Assembly (NCBI GenBank): GCA_031272515.1
Contig: JAISTR010000042.1
Coordinates: 62,001 to 126,000 of the forward strand
Reading direction: 5' to 3'
Length of the DNA stretch: 64,000 bases
Origin: Erysipelotrichaceae bacterium
GTDB taxonomy: Bacteria; Bacillota_I; Bacilli_A; Erysipelotrichales; Erysipelotrichaceae
Below, in pieces: positions 23,432-31,476 of the stretch. A model generated the notes under the pieces. That model did no database searches, was not told the origin of the DNA, and saw only the letters and a list, made by a program, of their open reading frames with translations. Both the position numbers and the translations under genes were made by a program. Positions within the stretch are counted from its first letter, which is position 1. Each line of letters begins with the position of its first letter.

Positions 23432-23466
23432 AAAAAAGGTGAGAGGGGACTCTCACCTTTTTGTTT
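23432..23466 (+). terminator. Partial terminator between livJ and livH
   Basis: AAAAAAGGTGAGAG-ggga-CTCTCACCTTTTT, a strong hairpin with U-run within the operon. It likely lets only part of the polymerase continue into livHMGF. Confidence 0.85.
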
Positions 23467-23480
23467 AAAAAGAGGTATCT

Positions 23481-24527
23481 ATGACGCAGTTTCTGCAACA
23501 AATTGTCAACGGCCTGTCCATCGGTTCGATCTATGCCCTGATTGCTTTGGGTTACACGATGGTCTATGGCATCATCAAGCTGATTAACTTCGCCCATGGG
23601 GATATCTACATGGTGGGCGCTTTTGTCGGCTTTATCTGTATCTCGACCTTTAAGATGTCGGTATTATCAGCCATCTTATGCGCGATGGTTTTCTGTGCGC
23701 TTTTGGGAGTGGCGGTCGAGCGTTTGGCCTACAAGCCGCTGCGCAATCCCACCAAGGCCGGCCTGTTTGCGACGGCTTTGGTGATGGGCTTTATTTTGAT
23801 TTACCTGGTCGCCAAGGCGACCCTGGAGCTGGATAACCTCTGGGCTGGCGTCATTGCCCTGGTATTGTCCTTGGCCCTTGGCTTTTTTGTATATTTCACC
23901 ATTACCCCCAAGGGCAATCCCAACCGGATTGCGGCTTTGATTACCGCCATCGGTGTCTCCTTCTTTCTGGAGTATGCGATGATGGCCATCATGGGACCCA
24001 ACAACCGCAGCTATCCCGCCACCCTGGGCGGGACAGCGACTTTGGCAGGGGTACAGATTACCTTTGCCCAGATCCTGATATTCATCATCACCCTGGCATT
24101 GATGCTGATCCTGACTTTCATCGTCCAAAAGACCAAGATCGGCCGGGCGATGCGGGCGGTCAGCACCGACGCCGATGCGGCGGCTTTGATGGGCGTCAAT
24201 GTCGACCGGACCATCTCCATCACCTTTGCGATTGGCTCCAGTTTGGCGGGTGCCGCCGGGGTTTTGGTAGGCATCTATTACAATACCCTCAATCCCTTAA
24301 TGGGCATGACCTATGGCTTGAAGGCTTTTATCGCGGCGGTGTTTGGCGGCATTGGTATCATTCCCGGGGCCATGCTGGGGGGCTTTGCGATTGGCATCAC
24401 CGAGACGATGGTAGCGGGCTACTGGTCGTCGCTGTTCAAGGATGCGATTGTCTATATCATTTTAATTGTGATTCTGATTTTGAAACCGTCGGGACTGTTG
24501 GGCAAGAACGTCCGGGAGAAGGTGTGA
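23481..24527 (+). CDS. livH: Branched-chain amino acid ABC transporter permease LivH
   Basis: A 348-residue inner-membrane channel subunit. The opening MTQFLQQIVNGLSIGSIYALIALGYTMVYGIIKLINFAHGD is the hallmark of LivH; the cytoplasmic coupling segment RAMRAVSTDADAAALMGV docks the ATPases. About eight helices. AAAGAGGT precedes the ATG by 5 bases. It pairs with LivM, whose start follows the livH stop by two bases. Confidence 0.95.
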   Translation: MTQFLQQIVNGLSIGSIYALIALGYTMVYGIIKLINFAHGDIYMVGAFVGFICISTFKMSVLSAILCAMVFCALLGVAVERLAYKPLRNPTKAGLFATALVMGFILIYLVAKATLELDNLWAGVIALVLSLALGFFVYFTITPKGNPNRIAALITAIGVSFFLEYAMMAIMGPNNRSYPATLGGTATLAGVQITFAQILIFIITLALMLILTFIVQKTKIGRAMRAVSTDADAAALMGVNVDRTISITFAIGSSLAGAAGVLVGIYYNTLNPLMGMTYGLKAFIAAVFGGIGIIPGAMLGGFAIGITETMVAGYWSSLFKDAIVYIILIVILILKPSGLLGKNVREKV

Positions 24528-24529
24528 AT

Positions 24530-25555
24530 ATGAAGCGCTGGCTGACCCTTCCCACCCTGTGCTGGTGCGTTTTTGCGATTGGTTTATACGGCTTGCTGCA
24601 GCTGCTGATTGAAATCGGCGTGATTTCCGTGGTCTGGCAGATTACTTTAGCCAACATCGGCATCAACGTCATTCTGGCGGTGAGCCTGAATTTGATTCTG
24701 GGCATCAGCGGCCAGTTTTCCCTGGGCCATGCGGCCTTCATGGGCATCGGTGCCTATGCCGGGGGGATTGTACTCAAGATGCTGCCGGGCTATACCGGAA
24801 TGCTTTTGGGCGCTTTGGCCGGCTTATTGATCAGTGCCCTGGCGGCTTTGGTGATTGCAGTGCCGACTTTGCGCCTTCGCGGCGACTATCTGGCGATTGC
24901 GACCCTGGGCTTTGGGGAAATCATCCGCATCATCATCAACAACATGAAAATTACCAACGGCGCCGCCGGCCTTTCCAATATCCCGGCTGTTGCCAATCTG
25001 ACTGTGATTTACTTTACCATCGTCTTAACCCTGATTATCGTCTGCAACTTTAAAAACAGTGCTCCGGGACGGGCCTGCATCTCCATTAAGGAAGATGAGA
25101 TTGCCAGTGAGGCGATGGGGATTCCCACCACCCGCTACAAGGTTATCGCCTTTGTATTGGGAGCGATGCTGGCATCACTCGCCGGGGTCTTATATGCATC
25201 GAGCTTCTATGTCATCAAACCGACCTACTTCGCCTTTGCCCAATCCATCAACATCCTGGTCATCGTCGTCTTTGGCGGCATGGGTTCGATGACCGGTTCG
25301 GTGGTGGCGGCTTTGGTCTTGGGCGTCATCAACTACCTGCTGCAATCCCTGCCCAATGAGCGGATGATTGTCTATGCGGTGGCGATTATTCTGATTATGG
25401 TCTTTCGTCCCAAGGGACTCATGGGCAATTTTGAACTAAGCTTTGCCCGCTTGAAATCCCTGCAGGACATCAAAGCGCTTCCGGCTTTGTGGAAGGACAA
25501 AATCCTGGCGGTCTTAGCGCGTTTGAAAAACAAACGCCAAAAGGAGGACGCATGA
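24530..25555 (+). CDS. livM: Branched-chain amino acid ABC transporter permease LivM
   Basis: A 341-residue second channel subunit. It has the LivM signature LNLILGISGQFSLGHAAFMG and the coupling helix GRACISIKEDEIASEAMGI. Start ATG at 24530 with GAGAAGGTG upstream; a GTG two codons earlier is also possible. The C-terminus extends beyond the last helix by about 40 mainly basic residues. Its stop overlaps the start of livG. Confidence 0.94.
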   Translation: MKRWLTLPTLCWCVFAIGLYGLLQLLIEIGVISVVWQITLANIGINVILAVSLNLILGISGQFSLGHAAFMGIGAYAGGIVLKMLPGYTGMLLGALAGLLISALAALVIAVPTLRLRGDYLAIATLGFGEIIRIIINNMKITNGAAGLSNIPAVANLTVIYFTIVLTLIIVCNFKNSAPGRACISIKEDEIASEAMGIPTTRYKVIAFVLGAMLASLAGVLYASSFYVIKPTYFAFAQSINILVIVVFGGMGSMTGSVVAALVLGVINYLLQSLPNERMIVYAVAIILIMVFRPKGLMGNFELSFARLKSLQDIKALPALWKDKILAVLARLKNKRQKEDA

Positions 25556-26328
25556 GCATCCTGGAAATCCGTCAATTGACGAAGAATTTTGGCGGCATTG
25601 CCGCGGTGGTGGATGTGGACATGGTGGTTGAGAAGGGCGACCTGGTGGGTTTAATCGGCCCCAATGGGGCAGGCAAGACGACGCTGTTCAACCTGATTAC
25701 CGGTGTCTATGCGCCTACCAGCGGTGAGATTGTGTTTACCCCCTATAACAAGGCGATTCTGCTTAGCGGAAAGAAACCCTGGTGGATTACCCGGCAGGGC
25801 TTTGCCCGCACCTTCCAGAACATTCGCCTGTTCAAGGAACTCTCGGTATTGGACAATGTCCGCATTGCCATGCACAAGGATATAAAATATGGTGTTTTCA
25901 GCAGCATCCTGCGCTTGCCTGCTTATTACAAAGAAGAAGACCGGGTCTTCACAAAGGCTTTGGAGCTGCTTGATATTGTCGGTTTAAAAGAAAAGCAAGC
26001 GGAACTGGCCAAGAACCTGCCTTACGGGCAGCAGCGGCGCCTGGAAATCGCCCGGGCTTTGGCAACCGATCCGACGGTGCTGTTTCTGGATGAACCGGCT
26101 GCCGGCATGAATCCGCAGGAAACCGCAGATTTAACCAGGCTAATCGGGGAGCTGCGCCAGCGCTTTGGCTTAACCATCATCTTAATTGAACACGACATGT
26201 CGCTGGTGATGAATCTTTGCGAGCGCATCTATGTGCTGGACTACGGACGGCTGATTGCCAAAGGCAGTCCGGATGAGATCAAAAACAATCAAAAGGTCAT
26301 TGAGGCCTACCTGGGAGAAGAAGTATGA
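25552..26328 (+). CDS. livG: Branched-chain amino acid ABC transporter ATPase LivG
   Basis: A 258-residue ATPase with Walker [10 protein letters not shown], signature [15 protein letters not shown], Walker [14 protein letters not shown] and the switch His in LIEHDMSLV. The LivG-specific insertion [21 protein letters not shown] follows the Q-loop. AAGGAGG lies 4 bases before the ATG, which overlaps the livM stop. Forms the transporter motor with LivF. Confidence 0.95.
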   Translation: MSILEIRQLTKNFGGIAAVVDVDMVVEKGDLVGLIGPNGAGKTTLFNLITGVYAPTSGEIVFTPYNKAILLSGKKPWWITRQGFARTFQNIRLFKELSVLDNVRIAMHKDIKYGVFSSILRLPAYYKEEDRVFTKALELLDIVGLKEKQAELAKNLPYGQQRRLEIARALATDPTVLFLDEPAAGMNPQETADLTRLIGELRQRFGLTIILIEHDMSLVMNLCERIYVLDYGRLIAKGSPDEIKNNQKVIEAYLGEEV

Positions 26329-27035
26329 GCATGCTGGAAATCAAGGGACTGAGTGTCCACTACGGGATGATCCATGCGGTCAAGGACTTAAGCATGCAGG
26401 TCAATGCCGGGGAAATCGTGGCTTTGATTGGGGCCAATGGGGCTGGCAAGAGCACCTTGCTAAAGACCATTTCCGGGCTATTGCCCAAGACCAGCGGCTC
26501 CATCACCACATTAGAGCAGGACATCACCCACAGCTCCCCGGTCAAAATCGTGGGGCTGGGGGTCATTCATGTACCTGAAGGCCGAAGGGTCTTCTCCGGT
26601 TTAAGCGTATTGGAAAACCTGCAGATGGGTGCTTATTCGAAAAAGGATAAGAGTGCCATCAAGGAAAGCCTTGCTGAGGTTTTTGCGCACTTTCCAATAC
26701 TGCAAGAGCGCTTGAGCCAGGATGCGGCGACCCTCTCCGGCGGGGAGCAGCAGATGCTGGCGATTGGCAGGGCCTTGATGGCGAAGCCGAAGCTGCTGCT
26801 TTTGGATGAGCCTTCCATGGGCCTGGCACCGATTCTGGTCAAGGAAATCTTCAGCATCATCACCAGCATTCATGAAAGCGGCACGACCGTGCTTTTGGTG
26901 GAACAAAACGCCAGGATGGCTTTGTCGATTGCGGACCGCGGCTATGTCATGGAAACCGGCAGACTGGTGCTGCAGGGCACTGGCAAAGAGCTGGCGGAAA
27001 GCGCACAGGTGCAAAAAGTATACTTAGGAGGATAA
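26325..27035 (+). CDS. livF: Branched-chain amino acid ABC transporter ATPase LivF
   Basis: A 236-residue ATPase with Walker A GANGAGKST, the LivF feature HVPEGRRVFSGLSVLENL, signature LSGGEQQMLAIGRAL and Walker B LLLLDEPSMGLAP; the switch position is Gln in LVEQNA, as usual for LivF. It overlaps livG by four bases and is followed after three bases by the CBS-ACT gene. Confidence 0.95.
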   Translation: MSMLEIKGLSVHYGMIHAVKDLSMQVNAGEIVALIGANGAGKSTLLKTISGLLPKTSGSITTLEQDITHSSPVKIVGLGVIHVPEGRRVFSGLSVLENLQMGAYSKKDKSAIKESLAEVFAHFPILQERLSQDAATLSGGEQQMLAIGRALMAKPKLLLLDEPSMGLAPILVKEIFSIITSIHESGTTVLLVEQNARMALSIADRGYVMETGRLVLQGTGKELAESAQVQKVYLGG

Positions 27036-27038
27036 GCG

Positions 27039-27698
27039 ATGTACGTCAAAGACAGCATGACGGTCAATCCCGTCACCATCAGTGCAGATCTGACTATTAC
27101 CCGGGTTTTGGATCTGATGAATCAGAATAATTTTCACCGGCTGCCGGTTGTCGATGACCGCGGGCATCTGATCGGTTTGATTACCGAAGGGGTGATTGAG
27201 AAGAACTCGCCTTCGCAGGCGACTTCCCTCTCCATCCATGAAATCAACTACCTGCTCTCCAAAACCAAGGTGAAGGACATCATGATCAAGAAGGTCTTTA
27301 CCATTACCCCGGATGAACTCTTGGAGAAGGCGGCGGTACTCATGCGCAAAAAGGAAATCGGCTGTTTGCCGGTGGTATCGGGAGAGCGTTTGGTGGGAAT
27401 TATTACCCAGAATGATATCTTTGATGCCTTTGTGGACCTTTTGGGCTATCACGAAGAGGCAACCCGGGTGGTCATCGAAATCGAGCAGGACAAGCCGGGA
27501 ATCCTCAAACAGATCTCCACAGTCTTAAGCAAACAGAAAATCAATATCACCCGTTTGACGGTGCGCAAACAAAAGGACATCATCTATATGTATGTCCAGG
27601 TACAAAAGAGTGACGGCGAGATAGTGAAAGCCTTGATTGAAGAGAGCGGATACAAGGTGGTTTCGGTGATTCAGCTGCCGCAGGCGAATGGTGAATAA
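27039..27698 (+). CDS. CBS-CBS-ACT protein, probable regulator linked to liv transport
   Basis: A 219-residue cytoplasmic protein with two CBS domains (MYVKDSMTVNPVTISADLTI and VKDIMIKKVFTITPDELLEKA) and a C-terminal ACT-like domain (ATRVVIEIEQDKPGILKQISTVLSKQKINITRL). This is the AcuB-like architecture. CBS domains bind adenylates and ACT domains bind amino acids, so a sensor of energy and amino acid status is plausible. It begins 3 bases after livF with AGGAGG inside the livF end, so it is part of the liv operon. A direct effect on the transporter is inferred from position. Confidence 0.85.
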   Translation: MYVKDSMTVNPVTISADLTITRVLDLMNQNNFHRLPVVDDRGHLIGLITEGVIEKNSPSQATSLSIHEINYLLSKTKVKDIMIKKVFTITPDELLEKAAVLMRKKEIGCLPVVSGERLVGIITQNDIFDAFVDLLGYHEEATRVVIEIEQDKPGILKQISTVLSKQKINITRLTVRKQKDIIYMYVQVQKSDGEIVKALIEESGYKVVSVIQLPQANGE

Positions 27699-27721
27699 TT
27701 GACTGCTTCAAGTCAAAAACC

Positions 27722-28522
27722 ATGGCTTTAGCTATCACCCTGATTGAGCTTTTAAAGACGAAAATGCCGGAGTGCCAGCTGTTTGGCACTTTTCATCTTT
27801 TTTATCTTGTGATCGGGTTTTCGGTTTGTCTGGGTTTGGCTGCCTGCTTGCGCCATCTGTCAAAGCCAAACCACCGCCGTCTGCTGCTTGCGGTCTGGCT
27901 TTTTTTACTAGTCAGCGAACTGTTCAAGCAATGGTTTTGGGCTTATCTCATTACCTATCGCAGCTATGACTGGATTTTGTTTCCCTTTCATCTTTGCAGC
28001 ATGCCCATGTACTTGTTACCTTTTTTGATTTGGGGAAAGAACCAGAAGCGAAACGCTGCGGTAGAGATTTTTCTTATGAGCTTTTCCTTTTTGGGTGGCC
28101 TGCTTTCGGTTTTGTTGGACGGTGGTTTATTGCGGGAGTACTATGCCCTGACCATCACCTATTTAAACTGGCATCTGACCCTGGTATTCCTTGGCTTCTA
28201 TCTGGGCTTAAGAAGAAAGCCGCAAACAGAGGGTTTTCTTTCCGGGGTCAGGGTCTTTGCGATCCTTTGCGGCATTGCCTTTTTTCTGAATGTCTTGCTC
28301 TATGACTTTTCCAACCGGCAAATCGACATGTTCTTTGTCGGACCGGCACCGATGACACTCTTGGTCTTTATGGATATTGCGGAAGTGGCCGGCCGGTTAA
28401 TTACCACAGTCTTTTACTTAATCCTTATAACCTTCGGCGCTTTTTTAAGCTATCTGCTCTGCGGTTTTATTTTGCCCAAATACCTGTTTATAAGCCGCAA
28501 ACAAAGTCAGATTGACTCTTAA
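27722..28522 (+). CDS. YwaF-like (TIGR02206-type) integral membrane protein
   Basis: A 266-residue protein with about seven hydrophobic segments. The pattern FGTFHLFYLVIGF near the N-terminus, a conserved Glu-x-x-Lys in SELFKQW, and PFHLCSMPMYLLPFL resemble the uncharacterised YwaF family. No ribosome binding site is visible before the ATG at 27722; an in-frame ATG at 27764 (MPECQLFG) is an alternative, also with a poor site. It lies 23 bases after the CBS-ACT gene and may be read through from liv. Function unknown. Confidence 0.65.
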   Translation: MALAITLIELLKTKMPECQLFGTFHLFYLVIGFSVCLGLAACLRHLSKPNHRRLLLAVWLFLLVSELFKQWFWAYLITYRSYDWILFPFHLCSMPMYLLPFLIWGKNQKRNAAVEIFLMSFSFLGGLLSVLLDGGLLREYYALTITYLNWHLTLVFLGFYLGLRRKPQTEGFLSGVRVFAILCGIAFFLNVLLYDFSNRQIDMFFVGPAPMTLLVFMDIAEVAGRLITTVFYLILITFGAFLSYLLCGFILPKYLFISRKQSQIDS

Positions 28523-28539
28523 AAACCAGAAAGTCAATC
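28510..28539 (+). terminator. Hairpin at the end of the YwaF-like gene
   Basis: GATTGACT pairs with AGTCAATC across a 14-base loop that includes the stop codon; no good U-run follows, so termination would be weak. Confidence 0.4.
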
Positions 28540-28563
28540 CCTTTCAATTTGCGTGATTCTTTA

Positions 28564-28592
28564 TTGTCGCAAAGATAGTGAAGTGATAGAAT
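28564..28592 (+). promoter_or_regulatory. Promoter of trkA-trkH
   Basis: TTGTCG (28564-28569), 17-bp spacer, TAGAAT (28587-28592). AAGGAGG follows shortly. Confidence 0.7.
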
Positions 28593-28617
28593 AGAGGCAT
28601 ATGAAGGAGGGACATCC

Positions 28618-29973
28618 TTGAATATTATTATCGCCGGCTGCGGCAAAGTTGGTGTGACCTTGGCCTCCACCCTCAATGAAGAGGGTCACGATATTACCAT
28701 CATTGACTTGAATGAAAAATTATTGGAAGACACCTGCACCAACCTGGATGTGATGGGCGTTTTGGGCAACGCCGCCTCCTACAGCGTACAGCAGGAAGCA
28801 GGCATCGCCAAAGCCGATGTCTTTATTGCGGTAACCAACGAAGATGAACTCAACCTGCTATGCTGCGTGATGGCCAAGCGCCACCGCGACTGCCATACCA
28901 TCGCCCGGGTCAGAAACCCGATTTATTATGAGGAAGCTGAATTTTTGCGGGATGCCCTGGGTCTTTCTTTAATCACCAATCCCGAGCAGGTCTCAGCAGC
29001 TGAGATTGCCCGGGTTCTGCGTTTTCCTTCTGCCTCCCGCATCGATACCTTTGCGAAAGGGGCGGTGGAAATCGTGCGCTACCGCATTGAGCCAAAGTCC
29101 CCGTTGGATGGCCTGCAGCTTTTGGATTTGCATAAGAAATACCCGCAGGCAGTACTGGTCTGTGCGGTGGAGCGGGATGGCGAAGTCATCATCCCGGATG
29201 GCAATTTCGTGCTTCAGGGCAAGGATAACATCTCCGTCTGCGCCACCCCGGTACAGGCTTTGAAATTCTTCAAATCCCTGGGGGAGGATACCCGCAAAGT
29301 TGACAGTGCGATGATCATCGGCGGTTCCAAAATCGCTTATTACCTGTCTTTGAAACTGCTGTCAATGGGCATCCATGTCAAAATCATCGAACGCAATCAG
29401 CGGCGCTGCCAGGAGCTCTCGGCGGCTTTGCCGGATGCCGATATCATCCTGGCTGATGCCACCAACCAGAATGTGCTTCTGGAGGAAGGGCTGGAGAACT
29501 ATGAGTCCTTTGTGGCTTTGACCGACCTGGATGAAGAGAACATCATGCTTTCGCTCTATGCCAAAAGCATCACCGATGCCAAGCTGGTGACCAAAGTCAA
29601 GCGCAGCATCTTCGACCACATCGTCGACCAGCTGGAGGTGGGGACCATCATCTCCCCCCGCAGCATCATGGCCAATGAAATCATCCGCTATGTCAGAGCC
29701 ATCGGCAATTCCATGGGCTCCAATGTGGAAACTTTATACAAGCTTTTGGACGACCGCGTGGAAGCGATGGAGTTTCTGGTGCGCGAGAAGTCCAAAGTGA
29801 CCGATACCCCGCTGGCCAGCCTGGCCATTCGCAGCCAGCTGTTGATCTGCTGCATCAAGCGCGGCAATACCGTCTTCATTCCCCGGGGCAATGATGTCAT
29901 TAAGGTCAAGGACCATGTCATCGTTGTCACGACAGACAAGGGTTTGGATGACGTGATGGATATTCTGGGATAA
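28618..29973 (+). CDS. trkA: Potassium uptake regulatory subunit TrkA
   Basis: A 451-residue cytoplasmic protein that gates the TrkH channel. It is a tandem duplication of RCK units: TrkA_N Rossmann domain starting IIIAGCGKVGVTLASTL with its NAD-binding GxGxxG, a TrkA_C domain (about 140-220), then a second Rossmann domain (MIIGGSKIAYYLSLKL, in which the glycine motif is changed to GGSKIA) and a second TrkA_C. The start is TTG at 28618, 7 bases after AAGGAGG; no in-frame ATG fits. TrkA_C domains bind c-di-AMP in several Firmicutes, so regulation by CdaA is plausible but unproven here. Confidence 0.94.
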   Translation: MNIIIAGCGKVGVTLASTLNEEGHDITIIDLNEKLLEDTCTNLDVMGVLGNAASYSVQQEAGIAKADVFIAVTNEDELNLLCCVMAKRHRDCHTIARVRNPIYYEEAEFLRDALGLSLITNPEQVSAAEIARVLRFPSASRIDTFAKGAVEIVRYRIEPKSPLDGLQLLDLHKKYPQAVLVCAVERDGEVIIPDGNFVLQGKDNISVCATPVQALKFFKSLGEDTRKVDSAMIIGGSKIAYYLSLKLLSMGIHVKIIERNQRRCQELSAALPDADIILADATNQNVLLEEGLENYESFVALTDLDEENIMLSLYAKSITDAKLVTKVKRSIFDHIVDQLEVGTIISPRSIMANEIIRYVRAIGNSMGSNVETLYKLLDDRVEAMEFLVREKSKVTDTPLASLAIRSQLLICCIKRGNTVFIPRGNDVIKVKDHVIVVTTDKGLDDVMDILG

Positions 29974-29977
29974 TGAT

Positions 29978-31420
29978 ATGAACCTCTCGCTGATTATCTA
30001 TCTGGTGGGTCTGGTGTTGAGTGTCGAATCACTGTTTTTTGCCTTGCCCATCATCACCTGTTTAATTTATGGCGAGTACAGCGACGCCGCGATTTTTCTG
30101 GCGGTCGGGCTTTTCAGCCTGACGGTCGGCCTGCTTTGTCGACGCAAGAAACCCAAGCGCTCGCTGTTTTATTCCCGGGAAGGCTTTGCCGGGGTGGCGG
30201 TGGTCTGGATTGCCATCAGTATCTTCGGGGCCTTGCCCTTTGTGCTCTCCGGAGCCATTCCCCATTTCATCGATGCCCTGTTTGAAATTGTCTCCGGTTT
30301 TACCACCACCGGCTCTTCGATCTTGATCGATGTCGAGGCGCTCAACCATGGCATGCTGTTTTGGCGTTCGTTCTCCCACTGGCTGGGCGGTATGGGGGTG
30401 CTGGTTTTGTTATTGGCACTCTTGCCGACCGGGGAGGGCGGCTTTTCCATGAACCTGATGCGGGCAGAGAGCCCGGGCCCGGTTGTCGGCAAGCTCTTGC
30501 CCCATGTCCGCCAAACCGCCAAGTTCCTCTATTTGACCTACCTGGGTTTGACGGTGGCGGAAATTGTGATATTGATGATCGGCGGCATGCCGGTCTTTGA
30601 TGCCCTTTGTCTGTCCTTTGGCTCCGCCGGTACCGGCGGCTTTGGCGTGAAGGCTGATTCGGTGGGTTCCTATGCCCCGCATCTGCAGGCCATCATCGCC
30701 GTCTTTGTGCTTTTGTTTGGCGTGAACTTCAATCTCTACTATTACCTCTACCTGCGCCGCTTCAAGCAGGCTCTTAGCATGGAAGAGGTCAAAATGTACT
30801 TCATTATCATCATAGGCGCCACCGCTTTGATCTGCTTCAATATCGCCGGACTGGTCGTCAATTTCTCGACCGCGCTGCTACAGGCGTTCTTTCAGGTGGC
30901 TTCCATTATCACCACCACCGGCTACGCGTCCACCGACTTCAACCAGTGGCCGGACTTTGCCAAGACAATATTGTGGCTCTTGATGTTTATGGGAGCCTGC
31001 GCCGGTTCCACCGGCGGCGGCTTCAAGGTCGCCCGGGTGATGATTCTGGGCAAGAGCGCCCTGCGCAATATCCGCCAGGTCATCGCGCCCCGTTCCATCA
31101 AGGTGGTCAAGGTTGATGGCAAGGAGGTCAGCCGTGAAGTGCTGGACTCCACCGCCAGTTATCTGACCATCTATGTATTGGTCTTTCTGGCATCGATTCT
31201 GTTAGTTTCCATTGATGGCAAGGGCATGATGAGTGATATCTCAGCGGTTACCGCTACCATCAACAACATCGGTCCCGGCTTTGATGTGGTGGGCCCGATG
31301 GGTTCGTTTGCCTCCTATAATTATTTTGCCAAACTGGTGTTTATCTTTGACATGCTCGCCGGAAGGCTGGAGCTTTTGCCGATGCTGACGCTGTTTGCCA
31401 AAGGCAGCTGGAAACGCTAA
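29978..31420 (+). CDS. trkH: Potassium channel subunit TrkH
   Basis: A 480-residue polytopic protein of the TrkH/KtrB superfamily with four pore loops, visible as VSGFTTTGSSI, FGSAGTGGFGVK, ASIITTTGYASTDF and a last, less conserved TINNIGPGFDVVG. Each carries the filter glycine. Starts 4 bases after trkA and ends at a strong terminator. Together they take up potassium. Confidence 0.95.
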   Translation: MNLSLIIYLVGLVLSVESLFFALPIITCLIYGEYSDAAIFLAVGLFSLTVGLLCRRKKPKRSLFYSREGFAGVAVVWIAISIFGALPFVLSGAIPHFIDALFEIVSGFTTTGSSILIDVEALNHGMLFWRSFSHWLGGMGVLVLLLALLPTGEGGFSMNLMRAESPGPVVGKLLPHVRQTAKFLYLTYLGLTVAEIVILMIGGMPVFDALCLSFGSAGTGGFGVKADSVGSYAPHLQAIIAVFVLLFGVNFNLYYYLYLRRFKQALSMEEVKMYFIIIIGATALICFNIAGLVVNFSTALLQAFFQVASIITTTGYASTDFNQWPDFAKTILWLLMFMGACAGSTGGGFKVARVMILGKSALRNIRQVIAPRSIKVVKVDGKEVSREVLDSTASYLTIYVLVFLASILLVSIDGKGMMSDISAVTATINNIGPGFDVVGPMGSFASYNYFAKLVFIFDMLAGRLELLPMLTLFAKGSWKR

Positions 31421-31441
31421 AAAAAACAATAAACAAAGAAC

Positions 31442-31470
31442 AGAAAGCCCCGGCAATTGCCGGGGCTTTG
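31442..31470. terminator. Bidirectional terminator between trkH and the S9 peptidase
   Basis: AAAGCCCCGGC-aatt-GCCGGGGCTTT, a perfect stem serving both convergent genes. Confidence 0.88.
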
Positions 31471-31476
31471 TGGTTC

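Noticed and set aside
27699-28539. TTGACT/AGTCAA inverted repeats on both sides of the YwaF-like gene, as possible mobile element ends
   Set aside because: The words are only six to eight bases, no transposase or target duplication is present, and the right-hand copy looks like a weak transcript-end hairpin.
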